A stretch of 64,000 nucleotides of DNA from Trinickia soli (GCF_002879855.1 NZ_PNYB01000008.1:124001-188000), one strand, 5' to 3'; shown: positions 45,784 through 54,639, numbered from the stretch's first letter. Notes: generated by a model from the letters alone, not told the origin. A program made the numbers and translations.

Positions 45784-46782
45784 ATGCCCAAATTCGAAAT
45801 CAAAGATGGGATGTTGATGGGCAGCACCGGCCGTCCACTCGTTGCCGACGAAGTCGACATTCCGTCGCCGCATACGCGGGCATACCAAGACATCGAGGCG
45901 CGAATTCACGAAATGAGCGACAGGCAGGTCGAAGACTATGCGGAGTCGCTGCGACACAAAATTCACGTGTTCGACCAGCACGACACGCTGGAGGAGGCCA
46001 GAGCCGGCGGACGCCTGGCTTATCGCTCGTGGCCGATGAGTCCCACCGCGGACCAGGACATCATCGGCAAGGGCGGCAAGTATGTCAGCGGATTTTCGAG
46101 CTTGAGCACGACGCGCGACGCCGTCGCGCTACGCCAGGCGCAGCGCGACTTCCGGCAAGGCACGCAGCCCGATCCTTTTACTTCAGCGCCGTCCACCATC
46201 CTGGGCCGAGACCCGGATCGCGCGGAAGCCCTGTGGTCGGGCAGCGGGCCCGGCATGGTGACGACATTGCTGCCGGAAGATCACTATGTTGCACTCGAAG
46301 CGCTGAATCGACGCGTACAGCAATCAGATGCGAGCTTCAAGCTCGCGGAACTCAACGATACATTGCGCGCCGAGGTAACGAGACCCCACCTGCTCGATAA
46401 CAAGGACCTCAGCTCCATGGTGATGACCTTGGGCACGGAGACGGAGCGGCGCGGCAAACCGTCCGCACGCACGCAAAACCCCGCGTCCGACTTCAAGCTG
46501 CGCGAGAACGCCACGCGTTATCAGTCGTTCATGAACGCACACGGCGCGGAGCAAACCGAGATCCACAACGAAATGGCCGTGCATTACCGACAGACCGGCC
46601 ACTCGACGCCGGCGATCGAAATGACGCTTCAAGAGCCGCCCAAGACGTCGCTCTTCGACAAAGTAGCCGCTACGTTCAAAAAAGCGGCACTGGCCTTCGC
46701 CCCGGAAAATCCCACGCGCGACACGGCCACGTTGGGCACGCAACTGAACACGAATCGAACTTATCCAGTGCGAAAGAAATAA
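45784..46782 (+). CDS. Unrecognised protein, paralogue of the gene at 48083 (candidate T6SS effector)
   Basis: I do not recognise this 332-residue protein. It has no signal peptide or membrane span, one or no cysteines, and is mixed polar in composition. It is closely similar along its length to the protein encoded at 48083: shared blocks include DIPSPHTRAYQ, RDAVALRQAQRDF, DPFTSAPST, a DFKLRENATRYQSFMNAHGA block and TRxTxxLxTxLN near the end. ATG 45784 follows AAAGGAAC. It sits 81 bases after the GNAT gene behind all core secretion genes, the usual place for effectors, but no catalytic motif is evident. Confidence 0.7.
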   Translation: MPKFEIKDGMLMGSTGRPLVADEVDIPSPHTRAYQDIEARIHEMSDRQVEDYAESLRHKIHVFDQHDTLEEARAGGRLAYRSWPMSPTADQDIIGKGGKYVSGFSSLSTTRDAVALRQAQRDFRQGTQPDPFTSAPSTILGRDPDRAEALWSGSGPGMVTTLLPEDHYVALEALNRRVQQSDASFKLAELNDTLRAEVTRPHLLDNKDLSSMVMTLGTETERRGKPSARTQNPASDFKLRENATRYQSFMNAHGAEQTEIHNEMAVHYRQTGHSTPAIEMTLQEPPKTSLFDKVAATFKKAALAFAPENPTRDTATLGTQLNTNRTYPVRKK

Positions 46783-46832
46783 CGCACGGCAAGCGCATCC
46801 CTATCGTCTCCTCAATCCTTAGGGTGATCACG

Positions 46833-48014
46833 ATGTCATATTTCTTCAAAAACAACCCGAAGCTGATCCTGGCCGGCACCGCGCTCGCGTTCGGCGGCGC
46901 CATGCTGCTTGCGCATCGCTACCGGACCGGTCAAAAGGCTCAGGACGACAACGCAAACAGCAACGAGAATCCGAATGCACCGAGACCTATCACAGGCCAT
47001 TGGATCGGCACCGATCCCGTCTTGCCTTCGCATATCTCTTCCGACCTGAATACAACGCAGCGCACGGCCGTTTCGGACTATCTGACGAAAACGCACATGA
47101 ACATGCAGCACGCCGATATGGAAACGCTGCAGAAACGCGCCTTCGCGCATCAGATGTGGGGCGGGGCCGAAAACACGATCTTGGATAACACGCGCGCGGC
47201 CCTATGGAACCATGAAAGCCCGCATTTCCAAATGAGCAGCCACATGGTCCATAACGAGCGCCGTTTGCTTGCCGATCGCGCCGACCAAATGAGAGAGAGC
47301 ATGCACGAGGGCGCCGACACCGCGCTCTCGAAAGAGGTCACGCGCATGACAACCGAGCGTGCGCAAGGCATGGGTCCGGCCTACGACAGCTTGACCGACA
47401 TGATCGTGCACGGCAAAAGAGGCCCGCTCACGGTCGAGCAGTCGGCATTGGGCGTCGAGGCGACCATCGTCGGGCACCACGTGCTCGACAAGACCAGCAA
47501 GTACGCAAAAGACAATCCGAGAATGCAGGCGACGCGGCCGATCGATCCGTTGAACAACAAACCGTCGCATCCGACCACGAGCCGCTACGGCATGGACTTG
47601 TCGCAAGATCCCGGCACGCAGATGCGCGAGAGCCTGGGCTTGCCGGTCATGACCGGCACCTCGGGCTCCGCCTCCGACGTTATCCGATCCTACAACTTCA
47701 CGACGGACGCCTTGAGCAAAATGATGCCCGAGGTGGAGTTCAAGTCCGCCAAGACGCATCGCGACGTGCTGCACGACCTGGCATTCAACTGGATGAGGCG
47801 CGGCGTGCCGATGGAAAACGTCAGAACCTTGATCAGCAAACATCAGAGCGAAAATCAGTTTCAAAAGATGACGACCCCGCTGCCGACGGCCACGCAAACG
47901 CACACCTATCCCGAGATCGTGGCCGGCGTCGACCTGACGCTCGACGGCAATACCACGGAGAACTTGCGCAGCAGTACGCATCGGGCCATGGACAAGATGA
48001 AGCAGCATCAGTGA
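46833..48014 (+). CDS. Unrecognised membrane-anchored protein between two paralogues
   Basis: 393-residue protein of unknown family. The N-terminus MSYFFKNNP is followed by one hydrophobic span (KLILAGTALAFGGAMLLAH, about residues 9-28) and positive charges. A long His/Met/Asn-rich soluble domain then follows with no known motif; HMNMQHADMETLQKRAFAHQ and DALSKMMPEVEFKSAKTHRD are representative. Start: ATG 46833 has AGGG at eight bases; a GTG at 46824 is less likely. The position between two paralogues suggests a partner, a guide protein or an immunity protein, but this is inference. Confidence 0.7.
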   Translation: MSYFFKNNPKLILAGTALAFGGAMLLAHRYRTGQKAQDDNANSNENPNAPRPITGHWIGTDPVLPSHISSDLNTTQRTAVSDYLTKTHMNMQHADMETLQKRAFAHQMWGGAENTILDNTRAALWNHESPHFQMSSHMVHNERRLLADRADQMRESMHEGADTALSKEVTRMTTERAQGMGPAYDSLTDMIVHGKRGPLTVEQSALGVEATIVGHHVLDKTSKYAKDNPRMQATRPIDPLNNKPSHPTTSRYGMDLSQDPGTQMRESLGLPVMTGTSGSASDVIRSYNFTTDALSKMMPEVEFKSAKTHRDVLHDLAFNWMRRGVPMENVRTLISKHQSENQFQKMTTPLPTATQTHTYPEIVAGVDLTLDGNTTENLRSSTHRAMDKMKQHQ

Positions 48015-48082
48015 CGCCCGCGAAGCGGCAACGCAATTGCGCGCCGCTTCGCGCGCGCCATTTTCCACCATGAGAGGGCAAG

Positions 48083-49123
48083 ATGTCGAACCCATTCAAA
48101 ATCAAAAACGGCGTGCTCACCGGCAACCGCGGACGCGTCATCGTCGACGAACTCGATATCCCGTCGCCGCACACGCGCGCGTATCAACGCATGGACATGG
48201 ACATCCATTCCATGAGCGACGACCAGGCGGTGCAGTTCGCGACGCAGTTGAGACAAGACATTCATCATTTCGATGCGAACGACTCGCTGGGCGCCGCCCG
48301 CAGCGAGGGCCGCCTGGCCTACCGGTCATGGCCTCAAAGCTCGACCGCCAGCAGTGTGGTGGTCGGCGGCACGGGCTCCTACACCAGCGGATTTTCCAGC
48401 CTGACGACGAGCCGCGACGCCGTCGCGCTGCGGCAGGCGCAGCGCGATTTTCAGCTTGGCGTATCCCCCGATCCTTTCACGTCGGCGCCTTCCACGGTGC
48501 TCGGACGCGACGATACGCACGAGGAATCGCTCTGGTCCGGCGATGGCCCGGGCATGGTCACGGCCCTGCTGCCCGAGCATCACTATGTCGCCATGGACGC
48601 ATTGAACCGGCGCGCGCAGCATGCCACCGCAAGTCCCGCACTCAAGACGGCGAACGAAGTATTGCGTTCAGAAGTCACGCATCCGCACTTGTTGGACAAC
48701 ATCGACCTCAGTTCGATGGTCATGAAGATCGGCACCACGACCGAGCGACGCGGCAAGCCCTCCATGAAATCGAATGACCCGGGTTCCGACTTCAAGCTGC
48801 GCGAAAACGCGACGCGCTATCAATCGTTCATGAACGCGCACGGCGCCGAGCAAACCGACATCCACAATGAAATGGCCATCAACTACCGGGGGACAGGTCA
48901 TTCGACAGCCGCGATCGAAATGAAGACTCGAATGATTCAGCCGACGAAGAAGCTGCCGGATACGACCGTGTTCGGCGTAGTGGTTAGACGAGGAAAGACG
49001 GTGCCGGATCTCGACTCTCCCATGGTTCCGGTCATGCAGCCGGAGGACTCGACCCGCAATACGAGAGCGCTGAGCACCGTTCTGAACCAGCCGCACGCGC
49101 CGTATCCGGTGCTGAAAAAATAA
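48083..49123 (+). CDS. Unrecognised protein, paralogue of the gene at 45784 (candidate T6SS effector)
   Basis: 346-residue relative of the protein at 45784, aligned from its N-terminus (FKIKNGVLTGNRGR, DELDIPSPHTRAYQ) to its end (STRNTRALSTVLNQ, YPVLKK). The best-conserved part, DFKLRENATRYQSFMNAHGA followed by EQTDIHNEMA, has invariant His, Glu and Asn residues that could form an active or binding site. The part just after it (about residues 285-320) differs most, with a TTVFGVVVRRGKTVPD insert. Start: ATG 48083 after GAGAGGGC. Family unknown. Confidence 0.7.
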   Translation: MSNPFKIKNGVLTGNRGRVIVDELDIPSPHTRAYQRMDMDIHSMSDDQAVQFATQLRQDIHHFDANDSLGAARSEGRLAYRSWPQSSTASSVVVGGTGSYTSGFSSLTTSRDAVALRQAQRDFQLGVSPDPFTSAPSTVLGRDDTHEESLWSGDGPGMVTALLPEHHYVAMDALNRRAQHATASPALKTANEVLRSEVTHPHLLDNIDLSSMVMKIGTTTERRGKPSMKSNDPGSDFKLRENATRYQSFMNAHGAEQTDIHNEMAINYRGTGHSTAAIEMKTRMIQPTKKLPDTTVFGVVVRRGKTVPDLDSPMVPVMQPEDSTRNTRALSTVLNQPHAPYPVLKK

Positions 49124-49217
49124 GGCGGCAACCTCGATGAGATGGGCGCATTGGGCGGCCCCGCTCTCCTGCTCCGTCCATGTCCCCGAAGATCTCGGCG
49201 CTTGAAGATGCAAGCCG

Positions 49218-49589
49218 TCACGAATCGATCGTCGGGTCCGGCACGATCAAAGGCTGGCTGCCGGACTTCGCGCTGTCGTCATTGCGCGTGTGCGACGGAC
49301 TCGAGCCGCCGCCGTCGAGACAATCCTGCACGGCGCGCGGCAGGCGATGCGTCAGTATCGTTTGTGCGCGCCGCGGCAAGGGGAGTTCGATCGACGCGAG
49401 CGGCTGCTGACGCGGGGAGCGTCCGGCCCCGCCGGCCTGCTCAATGGTGGCGGCGCGCCTGTCTTCGTCCCCCGGATCGCGTGTTCCGAGCACCGGGCGC
49501 GTTGAGCCGTTGGGAACGATCATCTCGACGCGATGGGCATCACCGCGCAGACGCATCGTCGGAGCCTTGAATGGCTTATCTTTTCGCAT
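49218..49589 (-). CDS. Small hypothetical protein
   Basis: A 123-codon leftward frame, MRKDKPFKAPTMRLRGDAHR and onward, with the high third-position GC of real genes here and a weak AGAG before the ATG. The product is polar, rich in Arg, Pro and Ser, and looks disordered, with one cysteine. It diverges from the DUF6150 gene. No family is recognised. It may be a small secreted or regulatory protein, or non-coding, so confidence is low. The 94 bases from 49124 to 49217 show nothing. Confidence 0.35.
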   Translation of the reverse strand: MRKDKPFKAPTMRLRGDAHRVEMIVPNGSTRPVLGTRDPGDEDRRAATIEQAGGAGRSPRQQPLASIELPLPRRAQTILTHRLPRAVQDCLDGGGSSPSHTRNDDSAKSGSQPLIVPDPTIDS

Positions 49590-49619
49590 GATTTCACTCT
49601 ACGCGAGGTGGCACATCAC

Positions 49620-49898
49620 ATGGCGCGCATTTACCAAACACCAAGCATGGGAGAAGCCCATGTCAGGGTCAATTTGTCCGAACGCGGCACGGCGGACCTG
49701 CTCGTGCATCGCGTATCCAGTTGGGGCCTCGCGCGTGGAGACGCGCTCTGGTTCATCACGAAAGACAAGCAAGTCGCCGATGTATGGCTTTACTTCACGA
49801 GCCCGGGCATGGCCGAGGTCAGGATTTGCTTCGTCGACAGTTACGGCGAAGCGGGCTGGCAAACCCCTCATCGCCTCCAAGGCCGCTTCGGCCGCTGA
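49620..49898 (+). CDS. DUF6150 family protein
   Basis: 92-residue protein, MARIYQTPSMGEAHVRVNLS and onward. It matches the small DUF6150 family in its pattern: VHRVSSWGLARGDALWFITKD, a VWLYFTSPGMAEV strand and FVDSYGEAGWQ. The function of the family is unknown. ATG 49620 is preferred over a longer upstream frame because similarity begins there. It lies at the end of the secretion island, but relatives also occur elsewhere, so a link to secretion is only positional. Confidence 0.65.
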   Translation: MARIYQTPSMGEAHVRVNLSERGTADLLVHRVSSWGLARGDALWFITKDKQVADVWLYFTSPGMAEVRICFVDSYGEAGWQTPHRLQGRFGR

Positions 49899-49967
49899 TG
49901 GTCGCGCTCTCTCACCTCATCACGCCGCGGCACCGCGAAACCTTCGGATACCGCTTCGCGCACCCTG

Positions 49968-50216
49968 TCACGGGCCTGCTCGATCGCTCTGCCGTATCGC
50001 CCGCCACAACATGCGGTTGCCGACCGGCACGTTCATGATCGCGCCTTGTTCGAGCAGGTACTCAAGCGCCGCCTGAGTGACATCGAGAGATTCCTGCGCG
50101 CACTGCGCGCCGATCCAAAAAGCATGCACGCCTTCAACCGTGTCGGCGGCGGCGGGATTGCGCTCGAGATAGCGCGCAATATGGGCGGCGACGCGTTCAA
50201 TCAGCTCGTCGTTCAT
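49968..50216 (-). CDS. Small hypothetical protein
   Basis: 82-residue cytoplasmic protein starting MNDELIERVAAHIARYLERN, with typical local codon use. The residues DTVEGVHAFWIGAQ and SLDVTQAALEYLLEQGAI suggest a small helical fold with a winged-helix-like second half. I recall similar short proteins in related bacteria but no assigned function. It is read in the same direction as the sigma-54 activator gene, whose stop lies 62 bases upstream of its start, and it may be co-transcribed with that gene. Confidence 0.55.
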   Translation of the reverse strand: MNDELIERVAAHIARYLERNPAAADTVEGVHAFWIGAQCAQESLDVTQAALEYLLEQGAIMNVPVGNRMLWRAIRQSDRAGP

Positions 50217-50278
50217 GGTGCACACCCGCCGTCAAGGAAATGTAAAGCTGTGAGCTTACCTCAATGGCCGCGCGTCGC

Positions 50279-51250
50279 TTAATCCGAGCGGTCGCGCGCT
50301 AATCCATGTTTGCGCACGAGTTTGCCGAAGGCGCTGCGCTCTTCGCCCGCCAGCCGCGCCGCTTGCGAGAGGTTGCCGTTCGCCTCGACCAACAGGCGCC
50401 GCAGATAACCGACCTCGAAACTTGCGATGGCCGCGGCGCGCTCGGTCTTGAACGGACGAGCGCCCGAGAGCGCGTCGGCCTGCGGATCGGCAGCTTGCGC
50501 CGGCTCGCCGAGCCGAAGAAAACCATCATCGGCCAGCAAGAACGCCCGATGCACGGCATTCTCGAGCTCACGCACGTTGCCGGGCCACCGATGTTCGCGC
50601 AAATGCACGAGCGACTGGCTATCAAAGCGCATCTCATGCTTTGAATACCGCGAACGCAACCGTTCGAGAAACGCTTCGGCCAACTCGATCGCGTCGCCTC
50701 CACGCTCACGTAAAGGTGGAATGCGCAGCGTGACGACATCGAGCCGATAAAGCAGATCGCGCCGGAACTGCCGCGTGTCGGCAAGCGCATGCAGATCGGC
50801 GTTGGTCGCCACGACGACGCGCACATTCGCGTGCCGGATCTTCGTGCCGCCGACGCGACGATAGGTGCCGTCTTGCAAGAACCGCAGCAGCGCCGCTTGT
50901 GCTTTGAGGCTCAATGCGTCGACTTCGTCGAGAAATAGCGTGCCGCCGTCCGCTTCGCCGATCAGCCCGGCGCTGTCGAACTTGGCATCGGTGAATGCGC
51001 CGCGCTCGTGACCGAACAGTTCGCTTTCGACGAGCGCTTCGGGCAAAGCGCCGCAGTTGACGGGAACGAACGGCGCCTGATGACGGCGGCCGAGATAGTG
51101 AATCGCCCGCACCGCGAGCTCTTTGCCTGTCCCCGTGTCGCCCAGCACGGTCACCGGCACGTCGACGCTCGCGATTTTTTCGATCTGCCGTCTAACCGCA
51201 TCCATGGCGGGAGACGAGCCGATCATGTTGAGACGGGCGAACTGGTTCAT
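50279..51250 (-). CDS. Sigma-54-dependent activator without sensor domain
   Basis: 323-residue activator made of only the AAA+ domain (about residues 8-245) and a Fis-type helix-turn-helix at the end (AAIASFEVGYLRRLLVEANG, SQAARLAGEERSAFGKLV). Walker A is LGDTGTGKE (36-44) and Walker B GGTLFLDEVDAL. The sigma-54 contact loop reads GAFTDA at 84-89 where GAFTGA is usual. No receiver, GAF or PAS domain is present, so activity must be controlled by expression or a partner. It is the best candidate to drive the sigma-54 promoters at 22987 and 51784. Start: ATG 51250 after GGAG. Confidence 0.9.
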   Translation of the reverse strand: MNQFARLNMIGSSPAMDAVRRQIEKIASVDVPVTVLGDTGTGKELAVRAIHYLGRRHQAPFVPVNCGALPEALVESELFGHERGAFTDAKFDSAGLIGEADGGTLFLDEVDALSLKAQAALLRFLQDGTYRRVGGTKIRHANVRVVVATNADLHALADTRQFRRDLLYRLDVVTLRIPPLRERGGDAIELAEAFLERLRSRYSKHEMRFDSQSLVHLREHRWPGNVRELENAVHRAFLLADDGFLRLGEPAQAADPQADALSGARPFKTERAAAIASFEVGYLRRLLVEANGNLSQAARLAGEERSAFGKLVRKHGLARDRSD

Positions 51251-51783
51251 ACGCACTCCGAAGCTGGTCTTTGACCCTTGGCGACGCAATTGCAACGTCG
51301 CGGCAGATCTGTTTATGGTCGAGCGGTACGGCGGTGCAACATAAAACGGGCGAAACTCGACGGCGAATGGCCGTCGACATCGGGCGCTCCCCGGACGGTG
51401 ACGTGCGACACACGGCACCAAAGCGTCCTACGCGGGCATAATCCTAATTTCAATCTTCTGACGTGAAAAGCTGTATCTGAAAAATATCCGTGAAATACCG
51501 ATTGCAAACCCTTACAGATGCATAACCGCCGCCCAATTTCGCGCTACATAACGCGGCCGGATCACGATACCTCGTGGGGAAGCGGGCACGCAAAAACTCA
51601 CGATAGGTCGAAAAACACCCACTCAGTGAAATCCTGAAATCCCCTGATTCCATGATGCCTTGCAACGCTGGAAAAGCGTCTGGACGGCGCCTTCGCTGAA
51701 GCGGATGGGTATAAATCGACCCAGCATCGATAGCAAAATAAGAAATCAACGTCGAATCGATGGGTTGGTCGCCCTGATTCAAA

Positions 51784-51798
51784 TGGCACACACATTGC
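51784..51798 (+). promoter_or_regulatory. Consensus sigma-54 (-24/-12) promoter
   Basis: TGGCACACACATTGC, followed by T, matches TGGCAC-R-N4-TTGC-W at every fixed position. It points at the unrecognised gene at 51964 and predicts a transcript start near 51809, leaving about 155 bases of leader. It lies in a 713-base gap (51251-51963) without other supported genes. It is a stronger match than the promoter before the secretion operon. Confidence 0.75.
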
Positions 51799-51963
51799 TT
51801 TTGCGGTGTCCGAAGCGATCTTGGCCGCGGCGCACGTTCACTGAAGCCATTGCGCGGATGTATGACACTTCACGAGGCGGTGCGCATAGGCCAGAAGCAG
51901 CCGCCCCCGAAACAGGTGCTTGGCGTCGTGCAAAGTATCCAAAAAAATCATTGAAACCGATTC

Positions 51964-52914
51964 ATGTTGCCGAAATCAGCTAAAAAGCAGGACGATCCGA
52001 AATCCGCCGGCAAAAAAAAGGCAAGCGGTTCGGGCCAAGACTTTCCGGATGCGAGTTCGGTCCTGGGCAAACGAGCGCGAGACGCCGACGTTGCAAGCCG
52101 CGGCGGGCGACTCTCTGCGTTCAATCACACAGGCCCCATCAAGTCCTCAGTGCTTGCAATGGGCTCGGGTGGAAAAACAACCGCCAAGCAATTCAGGGAC
52201 GATTCGGCCCACTCGTCGGAATTGCCGCCCAATATCGGCCGGGGGCGGCACGAGATATCGTCCACGTCCAAGCGAGACGTACTATCGGGCAACCCGGTGG
52301 CCGTGAGCGTTGCAGCAACGGCGCGCATCTCGACGGCGCTCGCGCCGCTCGTCAACGGCAGCGGCGAGGTCATCGGCCACACCGGCGAATTCTCGCCTGA
52401 AATGACGTCGGGCCAGTCCGGCGCTCATCAGATATTTCACGATTTCGGACCGACCCTGGCAACGCAGACCGACCCATTCGTGGCCGCCGCCTTGGCGATT
52501 CACACCGCGCTGACGGGCACTGCGACGCCGGACCAAATACGGGCCTCAGGCACCTTGACGGGCGCCAGATGGGTGGGAGGAAACGCAGCGATCGAGCCGC
52601 CGGACACGTCGCGCGGCACGGACGACGGCTACGACAGCGATACCGAGCGCGGCCGCTATGCCCGCCGCGTCGGCGTTGGCCGGGAACACTTGAAGGATTC
52701 GCTTACGGCCATCCGGGCTGCGTCACAAGACGCTTTCGACACAGTCCCGCCGCCGAGCCCGAGACGCACGCGCGGCGGCAGGCCCGACCCGACGGTGAGC
52801 GCAAGCCGCGCGACGCTCACGCTGCCCGACGTGTCGGCCGATTCGGACGAGGATGCCGCGGCGAAACTCACGACTTTCGCGTTCGCGGGTTTTCAGACGC
52901 TCAAGCACAAATAG
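51964..52914 (+). CDS. Unrecognised protein behind a sigma-54 promoter (candidate effector)
   Basis: 316-residue protein of unknown family. The first 60 residues are rich in Lys, Ser and Gly (MLPKSAKKQDDPKSAGKKKA) and probably disordered. A more ordered middle follows (residues about 115-190: ARISTALAPLVNGSGEVIGH, DPFVAAALAIHTALTGTATP), then an Asp/Arg/Pro-rich end. No cysteine, signal peptide or membrane span is seen. The start is uncertain because no clear ribosome-binding site precedes ATG 51964. The consensus sigma-54 promoter upstream ties its expression to the adjacent activator. A secreted protein is plausible but not shown. Confidence 0.6.
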   Translation: MLPKSAKKQDDPKSAGKKKASGSGQDFPDASSVLGKRARDADVASRGGRLSAFNHTGPIKSSVLAMGSGGKTTAKQFRDDSAHSSELPPNIGRGRHEISSTSKRDVLSGNPVAVSVAATARISTALAPLVNGSGEVIGHTGEFSPEMTSGQSGAHQIFHDFGPTLATQTDPFVAAALAIHTALTGTATPDQIRASGTLTGARWVGGNAAIEPPDTSRGTDDGYDSDTERGRYARRVGVGREHLKDSLTAIRAASQDAFDTVPPPSPRRTRGGRPDPTVSASRATLTLPDVSADSDEDAAAKLTTFAFAGFQTLKHK

Positions 52915-53024
52915 TCGATGTGCCCCCGGCAAGCGTGACCTACCCGCAACCCTACCCACAGATACATTTCAGATCAGATAGGTCTCATCTCCATCGCAAA
53001 GCACCCCCACAGGGAACGACGGCG

Positions 53025-54425
53025 CTAGCTCAGGCCAAGCCCCTTGAGACGGCGGTAGAGCGTGCGCTCGCTCCATCCGAAATGCGATGCAAGTTCCTTG
53101 CGCGTCCCGGAGAAGGTCTTCACGAAGGTCGCCAATTCGTCGTCTGACGGCGCCGGCGCGGCATGCGCAGATGTCGGGCGCTCGATCAAGCCCCCCGATA
53201 ACGCCGCACCTCGCTGCACGTTGTCAGGCAAATGCGCCACGCGAATCACGCCGTTATCGGACAGCAGGCAAGCGCGCTCAAGCACGTTGCGTAATTCCCG
53301 GATATTGCCGGGCCACGCATAGTTTTCCAGTCTCTCAAGCGCATCCGGAGTGATCACAAACTTCTCATTCGGCGCGCGGCCGGACGCATCGCCTGCATTA
53401 CCGATGCGCTGGAGCATCGAATCGACAAGCAGCGCGATATCACCGCGCCGTTCGCGCAGTGGCGGCAACTGAATGGGGAATGCACTGATCCGATAGTAGA
53501 GGTCTTCCCGGAATCGCCCCTCACGCGCCATGTCGAGCAAAGGCTTGTGCGTGGCCGCAACGAGGCGAAAGTCGGCATGCAGTGCTTCCGTTCCGCCAAC
53601 ACGGCGAAACGTGCCTGTCTCGATCAGACGCAGAAGTTTGACTTGCATGGACAAAGGCACGTCGCCGATTTCATCCAAAAACAGCGTACCGCCTTGCGCC
53701 GTTTCGACAAGGCCCGGCTTTCTCGTCATCGCTCCCGTGAACGCCCCCTTCTCATAGCCGAAGAACTCGCTTTCGAACAACGACTCTGTAATGCCCGAAC
53801 AATCGACAACGACCAGCGGACTCTGCGCGCGCGGACTTGCCTCGTGCAAGGCAGTCGCAAAAAGCTCCTTTCCGGTTCCTGATTCGCCGAGCAACAGCAC
53901 CGGCAACTTCGAAGGCGCGACGCGCTCGAGCGCTGAAATAGCGGCGTTAAACGCTGGCGATCGCCCGACAAGCCCGTCGGCGCTTGGTTTGGCCGACGCA
54001 CTGCGCACCGTGACCAACCGCTCAACATAGGCGATGACGGCATTTGTCGAGTCGTAGATCGGACGCAACTCGACATCGACGTGCTCGGGGCCACGCGGCG
54101 TGTGATGAATGTGAAGCACGCGATCGGGACCATGCAGTTCTCGTGCACGCTTCATGGGGCAGTGCTCGCCCGCTTGATCACACGGCACGTCGTAGTGGTG
54201 CGAGATCTGGTAGCACGTGTGACCGATGTACGGGTGGCCGACCACACCGAACTGACGCTGGTAAGCGGTATTCGCGGCGAGGATTCGATACTGTGGATCG
54301 AGCACCATCATGGGCTGCGGGTCATGCTCGAGGTACGAGACGAGCGCGCCAATGTCTGGTGCCTGCTGCTCGGCCCAAATGATCGCCGATAGCTCGGAAC
54401 CGCTGGGGGGAATGCGTGATTTCAT
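53025..54425 (-). CDS. fisR: FisR-type sigma-54 activator, sulfide/persulfide-responsive
   Basis: Activator of about 466 aa. A PAS-like N-terminal domain (YLEHDPQPMMVLDPQYRIL) contains three cysteines, C71, C82 and C89, spaced 11 and 7 apart (TCYQ, PCDQ, HCPM). This is the spacing known for FisR, which senses sulfane sulfur. Then come the AAA+ domain with GESGTGKE, an intact GAFTGA and GGTLFLDEIGDV, and a Fis helix-turn-helix (ELASHFGWSERTLYRRLKGL). It diverges from the persulfide dioxygenase and sulfide:quinone reductase genes and should switch them on. ATG 54425 or 54437 could be the start; neither has a strong site. Confidence 0.88.
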   Translation of the reverse strand: MKSRIPPSGSELSAIIWAEQQAPDIGALVSYLEHDPQPMMVLDPQYRILAANTAYQRQFGVVGHPYIGHTCYQISHHYDVPCDQAGEHCPMKRARELHGPDRVLHIHHTPRGPEHVDVELRPIYDSTNAVIAYVERLVTVRSASAKPSADGLVGRSPAFNAAISALERVAPSKLPVLLLGESGTGKELFATALHEASPRAQSPLVVVDCSGITESLFESEFFGYEKGAFTGAMTRKPGLVETAQGGTLFLDEIGDVPLSMQVKLLRLIETGTFRRVGGTEALHADFRLVAATHKPLLDMAREGRFREDLYYRISAFPIQLPPLRERRGDIALLVDSMLQRIGNAGDASGRAPNEKFVITPDALERLENYAWPGNIRELRNVLERACLLSDNGVIRVAHLPDNVQRGAALSGGLIERPTSAHAAPAPSDDELATFVKTFSGTRKELASHFGWSERTLYRRLKGLGLS

Positions 54426-54475
54426 GCGCGACTGCATCCAAAAACAGAGCGCCACTATAGCGGGCCGCCCCACCT

Positions 54476-54522
54476 CTGCCAATCCGGCAAAACCACTGCC
54501 ACGTCACTGCCAGAAACTGCCA
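54476..54522. promoter_or_regulatory. Phased CTGCCA boxes, candidate FisR activator sites
   Basis: CTGCCA occurs at 54476, 54496, 54507 and 54517, so successive copies start 20, 11 and 10 bases apart, close to helical phase. The first copy is part of TGCC-N5-GGCA (54477-54489), an inverted repeat. They lie 120-165 bases before the -24/-12 promoter of the sulfide operon, the right distance for a sigma-54 activator, and also close to the start of the divergent fisR. Binding is inferred. Confidence 0.5.
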
Positions 54523-54639
54523 ATCCCCGGCGGTGACACGGCTGGCCGCATCCCAATCGACGAGAGCCATGGCCGCGTCGAAACGGTAAACGCAGTGAAA
54601 TCAGGGCGTTGCCGGACCCACCCGCACGGGGACGGCTGA

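Noticed and set aside
51450-51791. Minus-strand frame of 113 codons in the gap before the gene at 51964
   Set aside because: Codon use is unlike neighbouring genes, there is no start signal, and it overlaps the consensus sigma-54 promoter.
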